From contig JAITFV010000305.1 in NCBI GenBank assembly GCA_031281115.1, positions 1-7,619 of the forward strand: a stretch of 7,619 nucleotides of DNA, read 5' to 3'. Shown piece after piece: positions 1-5,504 of the stretch. The notes under the pieces are model-generated. The model saw nothing but the letters and a program-made list of their open reading frames with translations, had not been told where the DNA came from and searched no databases. Position numbers and translations under genes: made by a program. Each line of letters begins with the position of its first letter. Within the stretch, counting starts at the first letter, position 1. Source of the DNA: Oscillospiraceae bacterium. GTDB lineage: Bacteria; Bacillota; Clostridia; Oscillospirales; Ruminococcaceae.

Positions 1-1005
1 ACAAAAGGGCGCGGCGCGGGCGGAGACCCTAATATTGCTGCGGAATCCGCGCACGAGGACCGCGAAGAAATCGAAAAAGCCTTAAAAGGCGCATCGATGG
101 CGTTCATTTCAGCGGGCATGGGCGGCGGAACCGGAACAGGCGCAGCTCCCGTAATCGCGGAGATTGCGCGTGAGCAAGGGATTCTCACGGTTGGAATCGT
201 GACCAAGCCGTTCGATTTTGAGCGCGAACATAAAATGAACCTCGCGCTTAAGGGGATTGCGGAAATGCGCAAGGTTGTTGATGCTTTAGTAATCATTCCT
301 AATCAAAAACTAATGAAACTTAATGAACGCGCACTAAATTTCAGGCAGGCGTTCGCTATGGTTGATGATGTTCTGTATACAGTTGTGCGCAGTATTTCCG
401 AGCTGCTCAACAATACCGCAGTCATGAATATAGATTTTGCCGACTTAAAATCCACGCTCGAAGAAGCGGGTGACGCGCATATTGCAATAGGTATCGGTAC
501 CGGCGATAATAAGGTTGACGAAGCTGTACAAAAAATTGTGAATTCGCCGCTGCTCGAAACCTCGATTGCAAATGCGGGCAAGGTTCTTGTGAACGTCATT
601 TTATCGGAAGATACGCTGCTTTATGAAGTTGACGAAGTTATGAATAAAATCACCGGTGTGGCGCATCCTGATGTTAAAGTTATATACGGCGCGGATTATG
701 ATTCTAATCTGAAGGATGAAATGAGGGTTGCAATCATCGCGACCTGCTTCGGTAACGGTGATAACCCGGGGAACGCGGATGAAGTCAGGGTCGCGGCGGA
801 GGCGGCTATAGCGGCTAAGAAGAGGGGCGGGGATGACGGAAGAAGCAGTTCCGCTGCCAGAGCGTTTACGGTGGAGTTCGGTGATGACGATGATATTCAA
901 ACAACAAATATGAAATCGCTCGACCAGTTCATCACTGCGAATCTTTCTGAAAGTTTCGAGGATGACCCTTTCCGGGATTTAGATGAGATATTTAAAAAAA
1001 GATAA
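1..1005 (+). CDS. ftsZ: Cell division protein FtsZ, 5'-truncated by the window edge
   Basis: FtsZ is the tubulin-like GTPase that polymerises at midcell into the division ring. Reading frame 1 is open from the first base and gives 334 residues. Against Bacillus subtilis FtsZ it starts near residue 66 (TKGRGAGGDP matching TRGLGAGANP), so about 65 N-terminal residues lie outside. The ATG at 97 is internal, not the start. The GTP-binding tubulin signature GMGGGTGTG is at window codons 39-47. Guanine-contacting Phe and Asp are kept in QAFAMVDDVL, and the synergy (T7) loop NIDFAD, which completes the GTPase site of the neighbouring subunit, is at bases 427-444. The core ends at VAIIATCF, followed by a linker of about 65 residues and the tail DLDEIFKKR. 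Oddities: the segment before the T7 loop reads LLNNTAVMN instead of the usual TxPGLIN, the LMNITGG stretch reads LVNVILS, and the tail lacks the usual Pro. Identity as FtsZ is secure; whether it is the main copy or a paralogue is not. Confidence 0.96.
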   Translation, partial: TKGRGAGGDPNIAAESAHEDREEIEKALKGASMAFISAGMGGGTGTGAAPVIAEIAREQGILTVGIVTKPFDFEREHKMNLALKGIAEMRKVVDALVIIPNQKLMKLNERALNFRQAFAMVDDVLYTVVRSISELLNNTAVMNIDFADLKSTLEEAGDAHIAIGIGTGDNKVDEAVQKIVNSPLLETSIANAGKVLVNVILSEDTLLYEVDEVMNKITGVAHPDVKVIYGADYDSNLKDEMRVAIIATCFGNGDNPGNADEVRVAAEAAIAAKKRGGDDGRSSSAARAFTVEFGDDDDIQTTNMKSLDQFITANLSESFEDDPFRDLDEIFKKR

Positions 1006-1030
1006 AATAAAATCCGACAGAATAAAACAA

Positions 1031-1113
1031 TTTTCGCCTGTATTTAGTAGTAATCTGCAATGAATTCTACTAAATGCAGGTGTGCTTATTTTTTTTCTGC
1101 CAAAGGGCGAAAA
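1031..1113. repeat. Outer inverted repeat enclosing the ftsZ terminator
   Basis: TTTTCGCC at 1031-1038 is the exact reverse complement of GGCGAAAA at 1106-1113, and with one bulged A the match continues to AATTTTCGCC/GGCGAAAAATT. It surrounds the terminator hairpin and its T run, and shares bases 1037-1038 with the inner stem. It may be a competing RNA fold or the ends of a small palindromic element. The bases are seen directly; any function is inference. Confidence 0.4.
1037..1096 (+). terminator. Rho-independent terminator of ftsZ
   Basis: A 14-base-pair stem joins CCTGTATTTAGTAG (1037-1050) to CTACTAAATGCAGG (1067-1080), with one G-U pair and a 16-base loop. Two more pairs (1035-1036 with 1081-1082, one of them G-U) can extend it. 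A run of eight T follows at 1089-1096, eight bases past the main stem or six past the extended one. It begins 31 bases after the ftsZ stop and precedes a new promoter, as expected for the end of the ftsZ transcript. The long loop and the gap before the T run make it a little atypical. Confidence 0.75.
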
Positions 1114-1128
1114 ATTTACCATTTTAGC

Positions 1129-1157
1129 TTGAAAAAAAAGTGAATATGTTATAAAAT
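1129..1157 (+). promoter_or_regulatory. Sigma-A-type promoter for the two-gene unit
   Basis: TTGAAA (1129-1134) and TAAAAT (1152-1157) are separated by 17 bases. The overlapping TATAAA (1150-1155), preceded by TG at 1147-1148, forms an alternative extended -10 with a 15-base spacer. Transcription would start near 1164, just downstream of the ftsZ terminator, giving a leader of about 34 bases before the ATG at 1198. The same TGTTATAA core recurs in the promoter at 5465-5473. Confidence 0.7.
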
Positions 1158-1179
1158 AGATTAGAGGAGAATTTTTTTT

Positions 1180-1185
1180 GGAGGA
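1180..1185 (+). promoter_or_regulatory. Ribosome binding site (GGAGGA) for the membrane protein gene
   Basis: GGAGGA lies 12 bases before the ATG at 1198, slightly farther than usual. A second purine block, AGAGGAGA at 1163-1170, would sit at the very 5' end of the predicted mRNA and is less likely to be used for this start. The frame of 1198 is closed upstream by TAG at 1162-1164 and has no ATG, GTG or TTG in between, so 1198 is the best start. Confidence 0.6.
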
Positions 1186-1197
1186 TATGAAAGTATA

Positions 1198-2163
1198 ATG
1201 ACTGCATTCGGCAAAATTGCATCTTTTTTTAAAAACAAGTGGACAAAAATAGGTTTTTCGGCTTTATCACTGGGCTACTTCTTTTTTATGCTGTGGCTGG
1301 CGTGGCTCACGTTCACGTTCCATTTAGTACCGACGAACCCTGTCTCACTCTTTTCACTGTACTTATTGATTAACGTACTGTTCGGTACGGTGATGATTTA
1401 TACCCGCAAGCAGGTCGCGACACAGATTACTGCCTGCCTTCTGCACCCTTGCATTTTAGTAATGCTGGTTTTTGCGTTCGGAGATTTGTATTTGCTGATT
1501 CCTGTGTTCGCGATGGCAACAATAGTTTTTTTCGCCGCAGGTACTCCGGAATCGCTTAAAACCATACTCGGGACGGTTTATTTGATTCTTTTTGTGCTGA
1601 CGGTTCTCGGATATCTGACGTTGCAAATCTTCGCGATTACGAGAGATATGTTTCCCGTGAATCTTGAGCTGCGCAGCGAAACCTATATATATTCCTCCGA
1701 CGGCTCATACAGGCTCGTAATGTATATCGACAAAGAGGACAAGGAGAACCGCACTGTCGCTTTTCATGCCGAGTTCACCGGCAACGATATGACTCTGCCG
1801 TTCCTTGACTGCGAGAGATACGCCGGAAGTACAGAAGTTTACAGACAAAGGCTGCCCCGCGATTTTGAAGTTGAGAGAGTCAGCAATTATATGCTTGTTA
1901 TAAAGGAATTTGAAACAGACGCAGACACAGGCAGAAGGATGCCGGCGGGAGAGAAGGAAGTCGAATGGCTGACGGCTGATAAAATTCTGATAGACGAACA
2001 CGTTTTTACCGCGCCGGACTTTACAAGACCTATTGTTGAGGGTGTCGAAGAAAACGAGGGTTGGTTCTCGGGTGAAACCGTTCCTTTCGATGTGAGTCCC
2101 GGGGAAATTACCCGCTGGGAACCGCCGGTTGCCGACCCGATACCCGAACCGGCAGAAGAATAA
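1198..2163 (+). CDS. Five-helix membrane protein with predicted extracytoplasmic C-terminal domain, function unknown
   Basis: I do not recognise the family. The 321-residue product begins with a basic stretch (FFKNKWTK, residues 11-18), then has about five hydrophobic segments at roughly 18-41, 47-68, 77-94, 96-114 and 122-147. Positive charges at the N-terminus and in the loop after helix 2 (YTRKQ) put the N-terminus inside. With five crossings, the soluble domain from about residue 150 to the end falls outside the cell. That domain is polar and ends in a Pro/Glu-rich tail (PVADPIPEPAEE). I see no catalytic motif, lipobox or sortase signal. It is the first gene after a promoter, with its stop 10 bases before the next gene, so the two are very likely co-transcribed. 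It follows ftsZ but is separated from it by a terminator. A part in the cell envelope is possible but unproven. Coding status is strong; function is unknown. Confidence 0.88.
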   Translation: MTAFGKIASFFKNKWTKIGFSALSLGYFFFMLWLAWLTFTFHLVPTNPVSLFSLYLLINVLFGTVMIYTRKQVATQITACLLHPCILVMLVFAFGDLYLLIPVFAMATIVFFAAGTPESLKTILGTVYLILFVLTVLGYLTLQIFAITRDMFPVNLELRSETYIYSSDGSYRLVMYIDKEDKENRTVAFHAEFTGNDMTLPFLDCERYAGSTEVYRQRLPRDFEVERVSNYMLVIKEFETDADTGRRMPAGEKEVEWLTADKILIDEHVFTAPDFTRPIVEGVEENEGWFSGETVPFDVSPGEITRWEPPVADPIPEPAEE

Positions 2164-2173
2164 AAAATAGGAC

Positions 2174-4303
2174 GTGAAACTTTTGAATACGAAAATTAAC
2201 CTTACCGGGAAAAATTCAAATGATATATATTCGGTTACTTATCCGAATAATCTTTTGTATTTCATGAAATATGATTTTAATCTTTTCATGGAAAGATGTG
2301 TAGACCTGTGCAAACTTTACATGAAAACGGGAGAATACCGGCAGGAAGAAGCTGCGGAAATCCGTAACTCAATTGCGGGCTGCCATAAATATTTCGAGCA
2401 GAATCTGCGCGGTGTCTTTGAGAAAATCGTTATTGACTGCTGGATTGAGTTTCTCTGCCGTCAGAATGAAATAGGCGTTATTACGCTTTGGAATAATTAT
2501 ATTCCATGCAGAAATGATTTTGAAAAGGCTGTGTTCATGCGGCTTTCAGAATATCGGCACGGACATGCGATTAACCAGTGGGTTAATATTCTGAAAATTC
2601 AAGAATACGCGAACATAAAAGTGGATTTTATTTTTTCCGGCAAGCTTAAAAGCTTCGCAGAAGCCGCCGCACGTGCGAATTATTTCGATTTGATGTTCAA
2701 TGTTGTTGCAAATGAACTCGGCTATGACCTCAATTCCACGGCTGATAACAAAGTTTTTACAATGGGCAGGACACCAAACTCTCCCTTCATCATGAGCAAT
2801 GTAAGCCGTGAAATCGTGCGGAACTTGCTGGGCGACTTACGTTACGGAGACGACAGGGGGCGCAAAGGTCATAAAAATGAAATTGTTTCCGACCAGTTAG
2901 CGATGGACGCATTCTCGTCTATGAAGCTGTTTCTGCCGCAGAGCGGAGATAATATCGTTGAAACGATGATTAAGTCACTGTCCGAAACGCCGATAAAAGT
3001 TTTCATGCCGACGAGCTTAAAGGCGGCAATTGACTTGGAGATTGACGCGATTATCGAGAATGGCGGATATTTGCAGCACTGCGAGCTTTGCAAGGATTAT
3101 TACCTGCGCTCGGAGGATTATGACTATGATTACTGCGACAAACTCTCCAGAAACGGGCGCAGCTGCCGCGAGGTTATGGTAAAAAAAGAAGGGAAAGAAC
3201 GCAAAGTTCTGCTCGAAAGCGTAGATGCCGCTCTGCTAAATGAGCGGTGCGACCGCCTTTACAAAGAAATGAGCTCACGCATTAATGTGGAATTCACCCA
3301 GCGGGATTTCTCCGATTGGTGCAGATATATGAATACAATTCGCGACAATATCCTGAACGGCGCTGCTACTTTGAGAGACTTCGAGAACTTTGCGGAGTAT
3401 TCGCGCTCGATGTCATTCTTGCCGGGTTCGGCAGACAGCGATGCGAAAAGACGGCGGATTGTTGATAGAAGTGAGAGTAACAAAACAGGAGAAGAAGCAA
3501 AGGACGAAAAAGGCAGAACCGTCAAGCCGTTCCTGCCGCCGCGGGTCAGCAGAAAAGACATGATAAAACCCGAACCTGAACCCGAATACTACGACGAAGA
3601 TAACGAAGAAGAGGAAGAGGCGGCTGTTGTCCCGGTCACGCAGCGGGTTTCATCGAAAGTAATCAGGGGTATTAATCCCGAAACATTTACATCGAGCGGA
3701 GTGGTAATTCCTTACGGAAGCAGAATTACTCCGACTCCCCTGCGCGCGGAGCCGATTGTGAATAATCCAGCGCATCCGAGCGAAGACAGCGTAAAAATTT
3801 ATAACGTTAAATCAAAGGAAAAAGAAAAACCTACCGAATATGTTAAGGTATTTAAGCCGAAAAAGCAACCTGTTATCAGCACACCGCTCAGCGACAAACC
3901 TGTGATTCCGAAGCCTGTTAAAGCGGCTGCTTCAGAGCAGTATGCACCTGCGCATCCGCCTGTTTCCGTCGCTAAAAAAATCCCTGCGTTTTCAATACCT
4001 CCGGCGCGTGAAACGGGTTCCGCGCCCGCGCTCAGCATACCGAAATCACAAAACAAAGAGCAGCCGCCTGTTCGCGAGCGCGCTCAGCGGGAGTTCTACG
4101 CTTCGCAGAAAATCGAGGAAACACAGGAAATCGGATTTAATGATATTCTGCGCGGATTAGAGCGCAAAGACGGCTTCGCAGATGAAACAATTCCGACGGA
4201 CTCCGAAGGTGTGCCGGTTTCGCATAAGACAAAAAGAGTCATGGACGCTATATTTAAGCAGTCGAAGCCGAGCTTGTTTATAAACATGAACAAGGAAGAG
4301 TAA
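2174..4303 (+). CDS. DUF6076-like Cys4 protein with long disordered tail, function unknown
   Basis: A 709-residue soluble protein without signal peptide or membrane helix. Residues 1 to about 410 look folded and carry a Cys4 motif, C303-x2-C306-x14-C321-x9-C331 (HCELCKDYY, DYCDKL, SCREV), followed by a helical, Tyr/Arg-rich stretch with FSDWCRYM. This order of CxxC, YC and CR resembles DUF6076 proteins as I remember them; a profile search is needed to confirm it. The Cys residues probably bind zinc. Residues 415 to about 650 are low-complexity and probably disordered: an acidic tract (about 467-483), then Pro/Lys/Ser-rich sequence with PAHP twice and PKPV. The C-terminus has two more ordered patches, EIGFNDILRG (652-661) and MDAIFK (690-695). 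The listed start is GTG, but AGGA (2169-2172) is too close to it; TTG at 2183, in frame, has better spacing (10 bases) and would remove three residues. It lies 10 bases after the membrane protein gene, in the same transcription unit. Confidence 0.88.
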   Translation: MKLLNTKINLTGKNSNDIYSVTYPNNLLYFMKYDFNLFMERCVDLCKLYMKTGEYRQEEAAEIRNSIAGCHKYFEQNLRGVFEKIVIDCWIEFLCRQNEIGVITLWNNYIPCRNDFEKAVFMRLSEYRHGHAINQWVNILKIQEYANIKVDFIFSGKLKSFAEAAARANYFDLMFNVVANELGYDLNSTADNKVFTMGRTPNSPFIMSNVSREIVRNLLGDLRYGDDRGRKGHKNEIVSDQLAMDAFSSMKLFLPQSGDNIVETMIKSLSETPIKVFMPTSLKAAIDLEIDAIIENGGYLQHCELCKDYYLRSEDYDYDYCDKLSRNGRSCREVMVKKEGKERKVLLESVDAALLNERCDRLYKEMSSRINVEFTQRDFSDWCRYMNTIRDNILNGAATLRDFENFAEYSRSMSFLPGSADSDAKRRRIVDRSESNKTGEEAKDEKGRTVKPFLPPRVSRKDMIKPEPEPEYYDEDNEEEEEAAVVPVTQRVSSKVIRGINPETFTSSGVVIPYGSRITPTPLRAEPIVNNPAHPSEDSVKIYNVKSKEKEKPTEYVKVFKPKKQPVISTPLSDKPVIPKPVKAAASEQYAPAHPPVSVAKKIPAFSIPPARETGSAPALSIPKSQNKEQPPVRERAQREFYASQKIEETQEIGFNDILRGLERKDGFADETIPTDSEGVPVSHKTKRVMDAIFKQSKPSLFINMNKEE

Positions 4304-4380
4304 GTATGGGGCGGTTGGGTTTAATTTCGCAAGAGGTATTCGATGAAACAAAAAAATATTAGACGAAAATGATTAAAAAT

Positions 4381-4411
4381 TAAAACCGCTCTTTTTTCTT
4401 GAGCGGTTTTA
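4381..4411. terminator. Bidirectional intrinsic terminator between convergent genes
   Basis: TAAAACCGCTC (4381-4391) pairs perfectly with GAGCGGTTTTA (4401-4411) around a 9-base loop. The GC-rich core is flanked by A on the left arm and T on the right arm, so each strand reads as a hairpin followed by T. On the plus strand it ends the 2174-4303 transcript; on the minus strand (TTTTAATTTTT after the stem) it ends the zinc-ribbon gene, whose stop is at 4447-4449. Confidence 0.88.
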
Positions 4412-4446
4412 TTGTCTGACATAAAAAATTGCCAAGTTTTGTAAAA

Positions 4447-5379
4447 TTACCCCTCTCTTGCCAGCTGCCTGTTCACAAACTCAATATCAGCCTGCACCCA
4501 GCGCGGGTTGCCCGAATTAATTTCGGCAAGCGAAAGCAGATAGGTTTCATAACGATTCATCATGGTTCCGGCGTCTAATCTGTCCTGCACATCATCGCTT
4601 GCCAAAAGCTCTTCATGCCTTACAGGGTCAAAGGGAAAGAACAGCGTAGCGTCAGAGAGGTCGTTATTGTTTATAGTTAAGCGGAAATAAGTCGGGATGT
4701 AACCGCCTGCTTCAGTCGACAGCACACCGAAAATTATACACTCTGTGGTTATTGCGTCGCGTTTAACAAAGATTTCAACAGCTTTGAAATTATACTCTGC
4801 AGGGATAGCGAGCGCAGTTACGGTTCTGAGTGATTTTAGGCTTATTTCGTTTGTATAATTAGAAAAAACACCCTGTTCCTGAAAATATTTAAGTCCGTAA
4901 CCCGCTCCGAAGCCGATTGCCAATATAACAATGCAGGCGATGATTCTCTGTACAATCCGTGGCAGGCGGAAGCCGTGTACCTCGGTTACGCCTTTTTGTA
5001 TAATAATATCATCAGAATTATCATCGTCGTCGGGTTTTTCATTTTTAAAATCTAAAGGGGATGGTTCAAGTCCCGGAAGTGGACCGCCGGGCGGAACTTC
5101 GGTTCCGTTGCCCAGAATTTCATCGAAATTAATATCATTCATCGCCGACAATGCGCCGTCAAGTTCGGAAAGGCTGCCGCCCAGCTCAACCGCTTTGCCG
5201 GATTCAAAGTCTGCTATTTGGCTGTCACTCAAGCCGCTGTCTCCGCCGCCGGCAAACATTTTCGATATTTCGGCACTATTATCAACATCAGGCTTCGCAT
5301 TTGCGTTTGCGCCGCAGTTTGTGCAGACAGTTGTACCGGCAGGGAGTTCCCCGCCGCATTTTGGACAAGAGTTTGCCAT
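4447..5379 (-). CDS. Zinc-ribbon single-pass membrane protein, function unknown
   Basis: The 310-residue product opens with a zinc ribbon: CPKCGG and CTNCGA give Cys5, Cys8, Cys19 and Cys22. Then comes a polar, Gly/Asp-rich cytosolic stretch (about 25-130) with a patch INFDEILG (83-90) and an acidic run (KPDDDDNSDD). A single membrane segment lies at about 144-164 (IIACIVILAIGFGAGYGL), preceded by basic residues (RLPRIVQR), so the N-terminus should be inside and residues 165-310 outside. Zinc-ribbon proteins with one membrane helix and an outer domain are common in Bacillota, but I do not recognise this outer domain. The ATG is preceded by GGGGG with a 7-base gap to the start, and a strong promoter lies just upstream. 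It is convergent with the Cys4 gene and divergent from the solute-binding lipoprotein gene. No enzyme motif is visible. A sensor or envelope-anchoring role is conjecture. Confidence 0.9.
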   Translation of the reverse strand: MANSCPKCGGELPAGTTVCTNCGANANAKPDVDNSAEISKMFAGGGDSGLSDSQIADFESGKAVELGGSLSELDGALSAMNDINFDEILGNGTEVPPGGPLPGLEPSPLDFKNEKPDDDDNSDDIIIQKGVTEVHGFRLPRIVQRIIACIVILAIGFGAGYGLKYFQEQGVFSNYTNEISLKSLRTVTALAIPAEYNFKAVEIFVKRDAITTECIIFGVLSTEAGGYIPTYFRLTINNNDLSDATLFFPFDPVRHEELLASDDVQDRLDAGTMMNRYETYLLSLAEINSGNPRWVQADIEFVNRQLAREG

Positions 5380-5412
5380 AATTCTACCCCCGAATGATTT
5401 ATAGTCTTTTTT

Positions 5413-5441
5413 ATTCTATCATGTTTATCTGTTTTTGTCAA
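5413..5441 (-). promoter_or_regulatory. Promoter of the zinc-ribbon gene (minus strand)
   Basis: On the minus strand, TTGACA (5436-5441) is a perfect -35 box and TAGAAT (5413-5418) a -10 box, 17 bases apart. TG one base upstream of the -10 (5420-5421) makes it an extended -10. Transcription would start near 5406, leaving a leader of about 26 bases before the ATG at 5379. Confidence 0.82.
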
Positions 5442-5454
5442 TGATTGACTAAAA
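5432..5454. promoter_or_regulatory. Palindrome spanning both -35 boxes, candidate operator
   Basis: Arms GTCAAT (5437-5442) and ATTGAC (5444-5449) are exact inverted copies around a central G. The symmetry extends outward to TTTT (5432-5435) and AAAA (5451-5454) with one T/T mismatch, giving 10 matches of 11 per arm. Two facing TTGAC boxes create part of this symmetry by themselves, but not the extra T/A next to the centre or the outer tracts. It is a plausible site for a dimeric regulator acting on both genes; this is inference. Confidence 0.45.
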
Positions 5455-5473
5455 AACTGTTATGTGTTATAAT
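5445..5473 (+). promoter_or_regulatory. Promoter of the solute-binding lipoprotein gene
   Basis: TTGACT (5445-5450) and a perfect TATAAT (5468-5473) are 17 bases apart, with TG at 5465-5466 giving an extended -10 (TGTTATAAT). The expected start near 5480 gives a leader of about 25 bases containing the ribosome site AAAAGGTG (5493-5500) before the ATG at 5505. By sequence this should be a strong promoter. Confidence 0.85.
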
Positions 5474-5504
5474 GTATCATGAATATAAATCTAAAAGGTG
5501 CGTA

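Noticed and set aside
97..99. ATG at 97 as the start of ftsZ
   Set aside because: The frame is open upstream to base 1 and encodes typical FtsZ sequence (TKGRGAGG...EEIEKALKGAS), so this Met is internal and the true start lies outside the window.
303..900. Minus-strand open frames of about 98-99 codons opposite ftsZ
   Set aside because: They lie wholly opposite a confidently identified gene, resemble no known protein and have Ser/Arg-rich shadow composition.
3600..4090. Possible tandem repeats in the Pro-rich linker (PAHP twice, PKPV and similar)
   Set aside because: The units are short, irregular and differ at DNA level, so this is compositional bias, not a true tandem repeat.
3799..4351. 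Overlapping open frames on both strands across the disordered tail of the Cys4 protein
   Set aside because: Low-complexity coding sequence often lacks stops in other frames; none has a convincing ribosome site or recognisable domain.
4343..4372. Nine-codon ORF MKQKNIRRK with AAGAGG upstream
   Set aside because: Too short and A-rich to tell from chance, and it overlaps the 18-codon ORF in another frame.
4931..5404. Plus-strand open frame of 157 codons opposite the zinc-ribbon gene
   Set aside because: It is the antisense of a gene with a clear zinc ribbon and membrane helix, and its Ser/Pro-rich composition is typical of a shadow frame.
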